From NCBI RefSeq assembly GCF_017591435.1, contig NC_059283.1:7388512-7452511 (forward strand): DNA of 64,000 nucleotides. Reading direction: 5' to 3'. Below, piece by piece: positions 1 through 15,699 of this stretch. Below the pieces are notes generated by a model. That model was not told the DNA's origin, ran no database searches, and saw only the letters and a list, made by a program, of their open reading frames with translations. How positions within the stretch are numbered: position 1 is the first letter of the stretch; every line of letters starts with the position of its first letter. This stretch comes from Portunus trituberculatus. Lineage: Eukaryota; Arthropoda; Malacostraca; Decapoda; Portunidae. The translations under genes and the position numbers were made by a program.

Positions 1-1720
1 CATCACTAAAAACTTTCATCTACTTTTGGTTCGCGTGAAATAAAAAGAACAAATCGGATTATTTTGGCACATAAAAATACCTGTCTATGGAAAGCAAATA
101 CGTTTTTTCTTCCTGTTGTTTTTTTTTTTTTTTTGCGTCACTAAAAACTTGCATTACTTTATCCCTGCGTTCAAGCTGAAAAAAAAATATATGAAATCGC
201 ATTACATTTTGGCGTAGCACACTCGTTTTCCTGTCAGTATTACATCATGGAGGTATTCACTACATCACTCTGCAGAACGGCCACACTGTATCCATTATTT
301 CCACAATACACTGCACTATACACCCACCCTTTATACCCCAGACACATGAACTACGCCATGACACACTACACCACTTAACACCGATAAATGACACCACAGC
401 GAGCAACATAGCACAATATGGCAGTTCATGATGCACACAGCTATACACAGCAATACAGAGCGTCATATTCACACAGCACACTGTATATTGCAGTGTTCTA
501 TAACCTTTCACTTATTTTCATTGTGTTATATTCTCCGTTATGCTATTCCATCTTTCTATGATCAGAATTATTCTTAACTTACATATATTTTCATTTTTAT
601 ATCTTTTACACACAACATTACAACAGCACAGTATGACAAAGCTAGTTACCATTATCATCTACCATACTTCACCTCTTTATGTTCATCTATTATATTTCTT
701 TGTCACTCTAACTTCCACTGCATGAGATTCACATAGCTAGCTACCATTATTCTCTACCATCCTTCCTTTTTTATTCTCTTTCTTGCATACTTGTGTCAGA
801 TCTCAACACATAACCACTTTTCATGTCCCTTGCCTTTCAATTTCAAACCTATTCAAGTCACTCATTTACTCTTGTCACACAGCTGTTCAATTTGTGCTCC
901 TTTATCTATCCTTGCTCTTTCATTACTCAATACCAAACTACAATTCACGTCCTACTCTTTCAATCCAAACTGTACTCAATTCACTCATTTGCTCATCCAC
1001 TCCTCAACTCCTCAATGTCTGTTCTCTCACTTGCCTTCCGGTTACGAACACCAACACCTGCACTCTTTTCACGTCAGGAGCCTTTCAATTTCACTACCAT
1101 TCAAGCCAATTTCTCATTTCTCCTGGCCTTTCAAATTTCCTTCACCTCACATCTCACCTTCATTCACGACACATTCATCATGTTACAATACGATGCACAA
1201 GTCTGCCGCATTCTGACACTTTCACATTCTTAATCAAACTTCATTCCCCGCGTGACTGTGAAGGCATAAACAAGATCCCCACACGACACCTTGATATTAG
1301 AAAAACGAATAAAACCCAGTGATTGTAAAGAATTGCGTGGAGTAAGTTCTGGGTGTTATTTCTTCAATATGAGCATGATGTGAAAGTGGTGTTATGATAG
1401 TTATGCTCCAGGCTCGCTCGCTACCTGCCTTGATTGGGTTCGTGACTACTTGGCGCTTGAAATGAATCCCCGTTGAGTAGTAATTCATCCAATACCTGCC
1501 TGTGTTTTCATTAAGGTAAAAAATACAGCGTGGTTTTGCATCATCCCTTTCCCGGAATCAATTAAACACACACCAAAAAAAGCCAGGAAAGTAATATTAC
1601 CGATGCGATTAATAAAAGATATACTAATGAAACTTGCATGATATAAAAAATTTGCATAATAACCGAGAATATATGAAATTATATAAATGCATGACGATAA
1701 ATATTACAACACTTGTTGAG

Positions 1721-1733
<13 letters not shown>
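1..1733. other. no gene seen; AT-rich and pyrimidine-rich sequence
   Basis: I see no coding gene here. Around 250-510 the plus strand is AC-rich, with recurrent CACTACAC-like words. From 780 to 1240 it is pyrimidine-rich, with recurrent TTTCAATTTCA and CTCAATTCA-like words. The overlapping open frames in 783-1322 exist in three frames at once, which is typical of biased composition and not of a gene. Confidence 0.6.

Positions 1734-1788
<55 letters not shown>
1734..1788. repeat. (GA)n microsatellite
   Basis: Uninterrupted AG/GA dinucleotides. This is read directly from the sequence. Confidence 0.97.
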
Positions 1789-1790
<2 letters not shown>

Positions 1791-2443
1791 TAGACAGACT
1801 CGAGTATGCTATTACGATGAAAATAACACTAATATAAAAACAAAACCACTAGGGAGGAGCAGCACACATCACTTTTCCCTGCCTGGTAACTCACAAGCGG
1901 ACCACCACACCCACCTAGACACACAGGTAGGATCCTCAAATTACCCTGGGAAATTAGAAGGGCAGGTGGACGCGTGGTTTGGAAAGTGGCAGGTAATATG
2001 CTTAATGACACACCTTCATACACCTTCCTCACCAGCGTCAGGCAACACCCTAGCACCTTACTGGCCTTGAGGAATACACCTTTTTTTGTACACCCTAGTC
2101 TCCGTACCTTCTTCCCCCTTCCAAGTCCGGTTCCCTTGTCTCCCTAAACGGCTCTAAGTCACGGATACGGCTTCATTAACACGCCAGGTACAGATTTAAC
2201 ATGTCCAGGGCTTAAAATCACAAATATGAATGACAGACACCACTGATCACGTTTCTTCAGCAGTGTTCTGGATGTCTCAGTGATTAGAGAGTGGGATGAG
2301 TGATCTTCTCCTCCTCTGTCATGGGGTAATTCTCTCGCCTCGGGTCAGGATTACAGAACGCTGGAAATTTAGTGCCACATGATGTTTCTATTGCTTTTGT
2401 TGCTCTTGAGTTTTGTGAAGAGTCTCTGTGGTCGTATTTTTGT
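1789..2443. other. no gene seen
   Basis: Mixed-composition sequence with only short frames lacking recognisable domains. I see no repeat or RNA gene here. Confidence 0.5.
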
Positions 2444-2860
2444 ATGTTAACGAATATTGGTACGTTAGAAATTAGTGTTTTGTTTATGGAATTGCTTTTG
2501 TTCTTCTCTTCCATTTTCTATTGTCTACTTTTGCGGGTTTCGTTATTTTTTCTACGTTAAGGAACATTACTTAATTTTTTGCGTTAAGAAATATTGGTGT
2601 GGTAAAAATTTGAGTTTGTTTACAGGATTGTTTTTTTTTTCTTTTTTTCTTTTTTCCTTTCTCTGCTTCTATTGGTTTTCGTTTTCTTTTTCCTACGTTG
2701 AGGATTATTAGTTTTTTTTTTTTTTGTACGTTAATGCGCTAAAAACCAGTGTTTGTTTATAGGTCTATTTTTGTTCTTTTCTTCTTTATAATATGTCTAC
2801 TTCTGTAATTTTCGCTTTTTTTTTTCATACGTTGATAAATATTACATAGTTAAAATTTAT
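2444..2860. repeat. degenerate T-rich tandem repeat, about 140 bp period
   Basis: Units start near 2444, 2580 and 2727, with a partial one near 2827. Each opens with a TACGTTAA-like word (tgttaacg, gcgttaag, tacgttaatg). This is followed by a GTTTGTTTA-like word and then a long T/C-rich stretch. Divergence between units is high, so the array is old. The T-rich half accounts for the Phe-rich frames here. Confidence 0.6.
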
Positions 2861-3235
2861 TCCTTTTTTCATAAGTTTCCTTTTTCTTTGTACTTTTTCC
2901 TTTTAATTCAGCCAAAAAAAAAAAATATCATGCAAAACAAAGAATTAAACTTGAAAAACAAATCAAAGGGAAAAAAAATGCACAAGAAAAAACAGACACA
3001 CCAGAAAGCAGAAACACACAAAAAAAGAAGGAAACTAACCGGAGGAAAAATGACGGACATACTTGACTAAACCTGGAAAAAACGAGGGGAAAAAAAGAGG
3101 GAAAAAAATCACAGGCACACTCACCAATGAAAAGAGCAAGGCGGGCCACAAATCAGAGCATATTCCCTCGCAGTGGTTGTTGTTAAGGTCGCCGCTGAAA
3201 AGAAATTACTTCATTAGGAAAATTAGCTTAGGCCG

Positions 3236-3238
<3 letters not shown>

Positions 3239-3321
<83 letters not shown>

Positions 3322-3337
3322 AGAGAGTAGAGAGAGT

Positions 3338-3427
<90 letters not shown>

Positions 3428-3440
3428 ATTTATGTATGTA
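3239..3440. repeat. compound (GA)n (GT)n (GTAT)n microsatellite
   Basis: GA runs from 3239 to 3319. A short GA/GTA linker follows, then GT at 3340-3408 and a GTAT-rich tail to about 3440. On the minus strand it reads as Ser-Leu and Thr-His runs, which are not protein. Confidence 0.95.
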
Positions 3441-3496
3441 CGTATGTAGGTGAACTGGAGGATAAGGTGATGCATATGGTTGAATGAATAACGAAG

Positions 3497-3685
<189 letters not shown>

Positions 3686-4090
3686 GCTAGAAAATAAAGG
3701 AGAAAGACATGAAGGAAAGAAAAATGTAATAGAGCAAAAGAAAAAAGAAAAAAGGAAAAATAGAAGAAGAATAAGGAGAAGAAGACGCCGAGGAAAGAAG
3801 AGATAGGAAGGAGAATAGGAAGGAGATAAAAAGACAAGAGAAAGAGAGAAAAGCAAGAGAAGGAGGAACGGTAGGTAGAAGGGAGAAGAAATCACGATAA
3901 GGAAGAAAGGGGAAAGCATGAAAGGAATGAAGAAAGAAGAGAAAGAGAGAAGAAAAGAAAAGAAACAATGCAAAGAAGACGGAAAATTAAAAAAAAAGGA
4001 ATGTGGAGAAACAAGGATGGAGAAAGAAAGAAGAAGCGAATGGAGGGAAAGACAAAGGAAGTGGGTGGAGGGAAGGAATGAAGAGAGGAG

Positions 4091-5858
<1,768 letters not shown>

Positions 5859-5896
5859 ATATAACCTCTATTAACAACACTCACAATAGGTCAGAG

Positions 5897-6190
5897 TGAC
5901 ATGAGTGAGTGAGTGAGTGAGTGAGTGAATAAGTGAAAGGGTTATGAATTTGACTTAAAGTAGAAGTTCAGTCACTCACTCACTCTTTCTCATTCTCTCT
6001 CACACTCAGAGCAAGTCAGAGTGAGAGGTAACTAGAGTAAGGGAATGACATAAAATCCACTTACTCACTTGTGAATTAAAAGGAAAGAAAAAATAATCAC
6101 TCACTTCATTTCACTCACAGCAGTTCTGATTGACAAGTAACTTGAGTGAGCGAGTGATTAAATTTGTTTTATGAGTGAAAGGCTTGAGTG
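5897..6190. repeat. (GAGT)n and opposed (CACT)n tetramers with degenerate flanks
   Basis: GAGT tetramers occupy about 5900-5935. The complementary CACT tetramers appear at 5972-5985 and again, degenerate, near 6060-6120. The opposed orientation could let the strands pair as a hairpin. That is a structural inference; the tetramers themselves are seen directly. Confidence 0.6.
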
Positions 6191-6392
6191 CATTGAGATA
6201 GGCTAAAGACTAAACTATCTAAACCTCTCATATTACCTGTCAGTTGCACCCACTCACCTGTAATATTCCGTCCCAATAAGCTGTCACGCCTTATAGCAAA
6301 TCTCTTCAGCCGGGGCCAAATTTTACCTTTCAAATATGTACAGATTAAAACTTACACTAATTAATTCCAACATGTTTACAAAAAGAGTACCA

Positions 6393-7038
<646 letters not shown>

Positions 7039-7257
7039 TTAAACCCTTCTGTATTGGGAAGCATTTTTACCCTGAGATTTGTGTACTGTACGATTAGACC
7101 ATTTTATTGACATTAGGAACGGTCTATGGGGTTCAGAAGATTAATGGCCACAGTCTTCACAGTTTTAATCTCCACATGAGTTTCTGAAGCTGTATAAAAT
7201 CACCAAAAAAGTAATCAGAATGAATATGGAAACACGTCATGGTACTCAACAGCTTAA
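7039..7257 (+). mobile_element. TTAA-flanked MITE family, copy 1
   Basis: This non-autonomous element of about 219 bp runs from TTAA at 7039 to TTAA at 7254. Its 5' end reads ACCCTTCTGTATTGGG. The internal marker GGTCTATGGGGTTCAGAAG is followed by ATTAATGGCCA. The 3' terminal repeat has decayed to GGTACTCAACAGC. It belongs to the same family as the copies at 13,876, 14,814, 27,680, 28,284, 33,988 and 48,290. TTAA duplication with CCC-starting ends suggests a piggyBac-like transposase acting in trans. No transposase is encoded here. Confidence 0.75.
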
Positions 7258-8050
7258 TACCAGCGCTTTATTCACTATCATAACCATAGAGCTCTGGATT
7301 CAATACCTCTGCGCTTTCTAATGGAGAGGAAAATCAAAATACTTCTATATCAAATTAAAAAACCGAAATCACAATCCATTATTTACTTTTAATGTATGAA
7401 GATATGTCATTTTTTGTCTAATAATATGTATAGCAAAACACTTGGAACAAAATTAAGCAAGTAAACTGGAATGGTTTACCAGTGAGGGAAACCAGAAGTA
7501 AATGTTTGTCTTGTAATTTGTATACCTCTTAATTAACCTCCCTCATCCATTAAACACAGGCCAGTCTTTATACCTTGACACTGCAGCACCAAGGGGTAAA
7601 AATAAGCACTGCCATCCACTGCTATCACCAATAACAACAACAGGTTCAGCGCCATCAACACAGGTTTAATTGGAATATAATCAAAACAAGGGGTCTTATT
7701 TGCCGTCAAGCTAAACATTCCTGTGCCCAAAACAAAAAGGGAAGGCCATGAATGTGTTGCTTTTGTCGCGCACTGATTATGTATGCATGCGAGGTGCCCC
7801 TGTCCGCCAGACCTTACCTGCCACACACCTGCCTGTTAATTAGTTATACCTCCACCCAGCCATGCCAATGGACGCTGATGGCCAACTTTAGAAGCTGTAG
7901 GTGATATATAGCGAGTCAGTCAGTGAGTCAGTGAGTCAGTGAGTCAGTGAGTCATTTGGGCAGTTGGTGGCGCAAGACTGTTTATTTGTTAATTTCTGAG
8001 TTAGTTTATTTATATCATCGTTAGCAATCTTGTTATTGAGATGTGCTTGT

Positions 8051-8051
<1 letters not shown>
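7258..8051. other. no gene seen; short GTCAGTGA repeat at 7913-7953
   Basis: AT-rich unique sequence. A small tandem run of GTCAGTGA-type octamers lies at about 7913-7953. Confidence 0.5.
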
Positions 8052-8136
<85 letters not shown>

Positions 8137-8152
8137 CTCAACTCTCACGTCT

Positions 8153-8213
<61 letters not shown>
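8052..8213. repeat. (TC)n followed by (AC)n
   Basis: TC runs from 8052 to 8132. A 22 bp linker follows, then AC from 8155 to 8213. The two arrays lie back to back in the common crustacean compound style. Confidence 0.96.
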
Positions 8214-8217
<4 letters not shown>

Positions 8218-8919
8218 CTGTATATTCATGGGTGTTAGGACAGACTGGCGTGTATACATCACTGTAGTTCCCAGTCTTGTAACACAGCCGCGGCGTGAAC
8301 CCCGGTGAAGAAGTGCGCCCGTTTATGCCGAGTTGTCTTCATTTGAATGCGGTTCGCCTCACAACAATACTCACAAGACCGTTCACTGGATCTCCCTCCC
8401 GGCCAGTGCGGAGAGACTGGCCGGTGGTTTCTCTTCTTATCTATGCCACGGCTTTGTGAAGGTAATATGCATGTGGCGGGCTGGTATTATGTGTACACTG
8501 GTGCTTCACGCCGCTTGTAATGGTCGTGCCCTTGTGTTCCTCCTCCAGTAGGGGCAGCCATTGTTACTCTTGCTTCTGCTGGGGGGCCGGGGGCAAGAAT
8601 GGGAGATTTGAGTGTTTCGCTTTGTTATTGTTGCTTCTACTATTTCCATTAGCTCGCTCCTTGCCTCATGTCCCTCCACCCTTCAACTCTCCTCCTGCAC
8701 CTCCTCCTGCGCCTCCTTGCTTACTGTTGCCACGGAGAGCTGCTCCCCCGCCCTCCTGCTGGCCCTCCCTGCTTCCCTGTGTATTTTTGCGGTGTCTGTG
8801 TTGTCCCTCCGTGCCGCCCTGCTGTTTGTACTTCTGCTAATGCTACTCCCTTTCTGCGTGCGAGGTTTGGTCTGCCCCTCTCTTATCTGACTCCTTCTAT
8901 TGTCCGTGCCTAGCTCCTC

Positions 8920-8983
<64 letters not shown>

Positions 8984-9427
8984 ATTTTCCTTCCCCCCCT
9001 CCTTCCTCCTCATGTTGCCGCTACCATGTATTATATTCACGCATTTTAAGGGTTCCTCCTACGCTTCGCAAGGCTGATTCTTAAATACTGTATGGCTCCT
9101 TAATGGACGAGTGGAAATTTAACGAAGAGGAGGCGAGAGTCCGGAAGGCAAGGCAGCAGTGGCGCGGGTGTAGTCAACGGAGGTCAAATGAATACAGGAG
9201 TGAATGTGTACCGGTTGAAAAGTGTGTATTTATGGTGGTTATAATGGAGGGCGGCGCGGGGTGTCTCATTAATTATATACTGCAGGACCATTACCAAGTC
9301 ACGTCCCAGTAATGTATGATTAATTCGCAGTTTCAGACCGTCAGGTGACCTATAGCGTTATTAGCTTTTGGACCAATCTAATTAACCTTTACCTGGGCGG
9401 CCATACCTGCCCTCATAACGGGGAATG
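8214..9427. other. no gene seen; (CT)n at 8922-8977
   Basis: GC content rises and the strand becomes pyrimidine-rich between 8550 and 9000. The open frames there are Leu/Ser/Cys/Pro-rich in all three frames, and I do not accept any as a gene. A CT array sits at 8922-8977. Confidence 0.5.
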
Positions 9428-9720
<293 letters not shown>

Positions 9721-10100
9721 TAAATTATTCACGACACGAAGACCAAGTGTAATCCTAATTATTCATACTTAATTAACGTACAAACTCTCTCTAAAATGTA
9801 ATAAATAGCGGCCATTCCTGCATCTTCCTTGCCTTCCCTCTTCCCTGCCACCTCCATTGCAACTAAAACCCGATCGCTTACCTCCCTCTCTCCCTCTCCC
9901 TCTCCCCTCACTTAGCATCATCATAATCACCAAAACGAGGCAAGGCAGGAGTGACCGAAGTTAATCATGTTAATTATTCTTCCCTCAGGCAGTCACTGAA
10001 CGGCAAAATCAAAGGTTAACGAGAGAACTCCCAGGTAATTACAAGTGAAAATAGTGGAAATAGAGAAAATATCATGAAAAGCATGTAGAAATGTATATAA

Positions 10101-10103
<3 letters not shown>

Positions 10104-10185
<82 letters not shown>
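10104..10185. repeat. (CT)n microsatellite
   Basis: Perfect CT array. Confidence 0.97.
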
Positions 10186-10191
<6 letters not shown>

Positions 10192-11763
10192 TTTAACCCG
10201 GTGTCAAATCTCTCCCGTTTTTCATATTACAGGCGAACCGTATCAGCTAATGAGCTTTGTAAACATTATGTAAATTTCAAACATTTTTTTTATGACGGCA
10301 CATTAGCGATAATTTGTGTTTTAATGTTTAGCAATGATATTAAGCCCCCAAACCCAATGACATTAAAGCCTGCATTATGCGCCCGATGTGGAACTGCAAT
10401 GGCCGCTGGCTTCCACACGCTCTGGTCCACCTGTCACCAGAATACTCCACCTATATAGTCCACTTTCGCCTTCTGATACTGAGTGGAAGGTACAAAAACA
10501 CACCTAGAATATCACATCCATTCCACTCCACTTCTCACGAGATAACTTTTTACCCACCTCCACTTAACGAAAATCCCTAAAAAACGGAAAACCTTAACAA
10601 TAAATGAAGAAAACAACGAAACCTCTAAAACAAAAAAAAAAACATGAAAACCTGAAGAAAGATCGAAGAAAAACATGGAAAATTCGAAGATTAATCCTAA
10701 CAAAACAAGAACACTTTAAAAAATAACTAAAAAGAAAATTAAAAAAAGGAGAAGCAAGAAAAATTTAAGAGCGAAGAAAAACAAAAAATTGAGGATAACC
10801 CCAAAAAACTTGGAAACCGTAAAAACAACTCCAACAAAAAAATCTTGAACATAACTAAAGAAAACAACAAAGCCTTAGAAAATACCAGAGCAATATAAGA
10901 AAACGCAAAAACTAACTAAAAAAAAAAAAAAATACAATGAATGAGCCCAAGAAAACATGAAAACTTAAGGAAACAGGCACGAAAGACACCACCAGATCAC
11001 ATGAGGAGGAAAACCATGCCACAGCTTTCCGCCACATTAGGGTAACACAAGGTAACACTGCCGGGGTGATGAGAATATCCCTCACTCCCTCACTCTCTCC
11101 CTCACTCATTTACTCTCTCCCTCTCTCCTTTTCTCTTCTCCCTCACTCATGACAGAAAAAGTGAATAACCTCAATAACCTCCTCGTGTCCGCATGATCCA
11201 CGATTCGTCACGGATTTGAAAAGAAAATGGAGTCTCCTTCGTTATTACCCAAGAGACAGAGAAAGAAAGAGAGGGAGCCGGAAAAACACATAAAAACCAG
11301 TATCATTCCAGTTTCTCTTCTAGCGTGATTAGCGTACGTTAGAGCTTCACTGCTGCCCTCTTATCTCTATTATCTCATCCTTATCTCTTACCCTAATCTC
11401 ACGCTAAGGATCTGGCCACTTACAGCAACAGAAACCCCTTCAAACACAGCCAAATCTTGCATTCAGACCGCCATTACCTCGCCATATTTAGCCCAGGCAC
11501 CCAAAATATAAAGATAAAAGCGAGGAGGAAGAGAGAAAAAGGCAAGAAAAAAAAGGAAAAGAACCGTGTGTTATTATTTCGAGGCGATCAAGACGGTAGC
11601 GTGACCCGGATCCAAGCGTGCATTAGATGAATTTAAGGGTTTTATATCCGGGTTAGCGAGAGAGCCTGAGTGAAACGTACCTGACACTTATACTTTATAA
11701 ATGCAACTTTATAGATATTTAGGTTATTTTATGCTAAGTTGTTCCATTAGACTTCCGGAGAAC

Positions 11764-11807
<44 letters not shown>

Positions 11808-12058
11808 CGTACGAATAAAAATAAAAACAATACATAGACAGATACATGTTTGCAAGAGGAGGAGGAGGAGAAGGAGAAGGAGGAGGAGGTGGAGGAGAAA
11901 ATCAAGGCCATAAGAAAACCATAATATAAAAATAAACTACAAAAAAAATATGGAAAAGCGAAACGAAATTGCTATGAATGCAGTAAAGAATAATCGTTCT
12001 TAAACTCTCACCATAATTAAAAATTTTTCCCCTCATAAGTTTCCCTCATAAAAGACGA

Positions 12059-12061
<3 letters not shown>
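10186..12061. other. no gene seen; A-rich tract and small GA/GGA arrays
   Basis: 10,560-10,980 is an A-rich tract with repeated GAAAAC and ACTAAAAA-like words, perhaps a very decayed tandem repeat. A GA run lies at 11,767-11,803 and a GGA-rich run at about 11,858-11,897. The rest is mixed unique sequence without recognised genes. Confidence 0.5.

Positions 12062-12106
<45 letters not shown>
12062..12106. repeat. (AAC)n trinucleotide repeat
   Basis: About 15 AAC/ACA triplets, followed by an A-rich AAG/AAT stretch to about 12,250. Confidence 0.95.
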
Positions 12107-12396
12107 ACAACAACCAATAGAAGTAGAGAAAAGAAAAAAAAAAAGAAAAAAAAAAAAGAAGAAAAACACAAAGGGAACGAAATAATAATAATAAGAAGAA
12201 GAAAAACAAAAAGAAGAAAAAGAAAAGAAGAAGAAGAAGAAAGACCACAAAGGGAACAAAACAGTAAGAGAAGAAGGCCAGACGTGGATAAAAGAGACAC
12301 ACAACAGGCTTAATAAATGCCTGGAGGCAAGAACACGAAATTAGAAGTTGGGGGATAGGAAACAAGGGAAATTACGCTGGTCATGTCTCTTCTTTA

Positions 12397-12462
12397 CCTC
12401 CTCCTCCTCCTCCTCCTCCTCCTCCTCCTCCTCCTCCTCCTCCTCCTCCTCCTCCTCCTCCT
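12397..12462. repeat. (CTC)n trinucleotide repeat
   Basis: About 22 CTC triplets. On the minus strand this gives a poly-Gly frame, which is an artefact. Confidence 0.95.
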
Positions 12463-12718
12463 TCTCCTTCTTTTCTTCCTTCTAGTTGTCTTAATCTTTT
12501 CCTTCCACCAACTCTCCTTTCGCTCTCCTCTCTCTCTCCTCCAGTATTTTTCCCCTTTTCTTGATTTCCCTCCGTGTTTTCCCTCCCTTTTCCCTTCCCT
12601 TCCACCTCGAGGCCTCCGAGGAAAGGGTGAACGTGGCGCCTCAGGGAACGAGACAAGAAGCAGACGTCATGTTGTACGCAGTCTCCTTACTAGTCTTTTC
12701 TGCCTCCAGGTGTTTTTA

Positions 12719-12720
<2 letters not shown>

Positions 12721-12766
<46 letters not shown>

Positions 12767-12835
12767 GGTGGTGGTGGTTTTGACAGTAGTAGTGTGGTTG
12801 TGACAGTAATAGTAGTAGTCGTAGTGGTAGTGGTT

Positions 12836-12927
<92 letters not shown>

Positions 12928-12984
12928 GGAAGTGATTGTATTGGTGGTGGTAGTGGAAGTAGTAGTAGTAGTAGCAGTAATAGC

Positions 12985-13029
<45 letters not shown>

Positions 13030-13036
13030 TGTTGTT

Positions 13037-13089
<53 letters not shown>

Positions 13090-13117
13090 GAAAGTGGTAG
13101 TAGTGGTGGTGGAAGTG

Positions 13118-13180
<63 letters not shown>

Positions 13181-13201
13181 ATAGCAGTAGTAGTAGTAGT
13201 A
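12721..13201. repeat. (TC)n joined to a long (AGT)n/(GGT)n array
   Basis: TC runs from 12,721 to 12,763. An AGT-dominated array follows to about 13,201, with internal GGT, AGC, AAT and TTG variant blocks. The frames over it encode Val, Leu, Tyr or Ser runs depending on frame, so it is not a gene. Confidence 0.96.
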
Positions 13202-13310
13202 ACTTTCCGGGTAAAACTCTAACGGCACTCACAAACATTAAACATTTTCCTTGCGGTACTTAACAAAAAACACGTCACTACAAAACACAGGGCAGTTGAC
13301 ATAAACACAC

Positions 13311-13311
13311 A

Positions 13312-13383
<72 letters not shown>
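13311..13383. repeat. (TC)n microsatellite
   Basis: Perfect TC array. Confidence 0.96.
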
Positions 13384-13387
<4 letters not shown>

Positions 13388-13804
13388 ACTTTTTTCTCCG
13401 CCTTTGACCGAAACTCGCAGGAAGAAAACATGAGTAAAGCAAAGAAGAGACTCCGGCGCTCCTGACTGGAATGAAAGGGAAAAGTGGCGAATACATCATA
13501 AAAATACGAGAAACCTACGTCAAGAACACTGGAAAAGAACGCGGCACTTTGAAGACAAGGGGAAAATGTCGCAAGTAAATATAAAACACGAAGCAATATT
13601 CAAGCGATCGTGTAAACCGAATAAAATTGGAGTCCAGGATCAGTATTTAAAGGAAAGAAAAAGAAAACAGAAGGAAAAAAAGATGAAAGAAAATGCAAGG
13701 GAACGTTAGTATCTCCAGCTTAAAAATTGACTATAGTTCATTTGGTTCCGATTTCTTTACTGAGCCTTGTGATACTGTGGATATATTACTTAAGGCTAGA
13801 GACG

Positions 13805-14430
13805 GAGTGGAGGGAAGTAACACGAAGGAACACAATGGAAGATCAAATACAAGCAGATGTGTTGGCCCTATGACTTTAACCCCTTCAGTATCATGGCGCA
13901 TTTCTATATTCATTTTGCTTACTATCTGGTAGTTTTATACAGCTTCAGACACTTCTGTGGGGGATTAAAATGGTGAAGACTGTGTCCGGCCATTAATCTT
14001 CGACCTCCATAGACCCTTGCTAGTGTCAATAAAATGGTCTAATCGTACACAAACCTCAAAGTAGAGATGTGTCCAGTATTGAAGGGGATAACTGTGTACT
14101 ATGTAAATGGTGAGGAAAACCAAGATAAAGGAACACAATAAAAAAAAAAAAAACACTAGCAGATTTGTAACCCCTTCCTTAACTTGAAATGTGGAGACTA
14201 AATGACGAGGAAAAACAACACAAAAGAACACAATGAAAGAACAAACACTAGCAAATAGGTTGCCCCTTCCTTGACTTGAACTATGGAGAATAAATGACGA
14301 GGGAAACATCACAAAGGAACACAAATAAGAACAAAGACCAGCAGATACATTGGCCCTTCCTTAACCTGAACTGTGGAGACTGAATGACGAGGCAAACATC
14401 ACAAAGGAACAGAAAAGAAGCATCAAATAT
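13805..14430. repeat. 91 bp tandem repeat, about four units, one split by a MITE
   Basis: Units share AAAGGAACACAA, then a GCAGAT-like word, TTGCCCCTTCCTTAACTTGA and GTGGAGACTAAATGACGAGG. The TTAA (or TTGA) of successive units lies at 14,179, 14,271 and 14,361, a 91 bp spacing. The first unit (left part about 13,805-13,880, right part about 14,090-14,125) is interrupted at this TTAA by MITE copy 2. Confidence 0.8.
13876..14092 (-). mobile_element. TTAA-flanked MITE family, copy 2
   Basis: Antisense copy of the family. It starts TTAA then CCCCTTCAGTATCATGGCGC and ends GTCCAGTATTGAAGGGG followed by ATAA, a mutated TTAA. It carries the family marker GACCTCCATAGACCC. It sits at the TTAA of a 91 bp tandem unit whose sister units are uninterrupted, so the empty-site sequence is visible in the same window. 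Confidence 0.82.
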
Positions 14431-14813
14431 TGGTAGACTTATAGTATTTAATGGAGAGTGAAAGGTAAGCCCCTGTATGTGAATTGAATTGTTCTTAATA
14501 GAATACAGAATAGTTAACTTGATTTTCCTACAGTGTTTCATTCGGCTAGCGTGGAACATGACTCTTTAACGTCCATGAATTAAATAACAAGGGAAGGAGA
14601 AGCGATGTATAAAACTATTCCACGTTTTTCTTTTAACTTTACTCGTCTTAGTTTGTTGATGGAGAATAGACTTTTAAACGTTTGCTGCATAAATAAAGAG
14701 GAGAGGATAGAAAATATACAACAGTTTCTCTTTTTTCTCTTCTTATTTATCTATTGACTTGCTTAAATTTTACTTCTTCGCTTACCTATCTTATCTATAT
14801 TGTATTTCCCCTT

Positions 14814-15028
14814 TTAATCCCTTCACTACTGAGACGCATTTTTACCATAATTTTTGGGTATGATTAGACGAGTTTATTTGCATTAGGAAAGGTCTATGGA
14901 GGTCAAAAAGATTAATGGCCAGAGTCTTTCCTATTTTAGTACCCCACATAACTTTCTGAAGCAGTATAAAATCGCTAAATAGCAACCAGAATGAATATGA
15001 AAACGCGGCATGACACTGAAGGGGTTAA
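14814..15028 (+). mobile_element. TTAA-flanked MITE family, copy 3
   Basis: This 215 bp copy is flanked by TTAA on both sides (14,814 and 15,025). The 5' end is TCCCTTCACTACTGAGACGC and the 3' end is TGACACTGAAGGGG. The internal GGTCTATGGAGGTCA and GTTTCTGAAGC-type blocks are conserved with copies 5 and 6. Confidence 0.85.
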
Positions 15029-15411
15029 GAGTTGTGTACCGTGAACTGCAACTCTACAAAGGCCACAAGGGAAAATAAAGGCAAGGCGGAAATATTTAAT
15101 ATCACTGCAGAAAGATAAGGGCGAAGTGACAAAGAGTACGAGGTTAATTTGATCCCAGAGGCGCTTGGAGAATCGCTTTGTGTTCATAATTCAATATCAG
15201 TGCTTCGGTAATTACAGATGGAGCACCGAAATTTAATCAACAATGTCATCATCACAGGTGTGTTAGACAATATTGCAGGAGTTTTGTTGACACGCGCCGC
15301 CGGACCGTGCTAATAATGATGCTCGATGCTAAAGCTTGCTGTGAAGTGTTCTAGTGTTTGACATTTATCACGATTATTCAATGCTTCAGTCATCAGCACC
15401 GGGGTGGATTG

Positions 15412-15435
15412 GTAGTAGTAGTGGTGGTGGTAATG

Positions 15436-15520
<85 letters not shown>

Positions 15521-15569
15521 AAAGAGAGGAGGAGGAGGAGGAGGAGGAGGAGGAGGAATGATAGTAGTG

Positions 15570-15604
<35 letters not shown>
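15412..15604. repeat. (AGT)n / (AGG)n trinucleotide array
   Basis: AGT and GGT triplets are followed by a GGA block at about 15,528-15,557 and then AGT again to about 15,604. Confidence 0.95.
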
Positions 15605-15605
<1 letters not shown>

Positions 15606-15699
15606 CAGGAAGACCAAACAGCAGCGGATATTTTGGCCCTTACGAGACAGCTTGTGATAGGATACAGTATGTAACCTTTAGGTATGTAGCATAGAAGAT

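Noticed and set aside
12383..13222. 279-codon frame rich in Leu and Val
   Set aside because: It is a translation of CTC and AGT trinucleotide repeats. The minus strand gives equally long Leu or Tyr frames.
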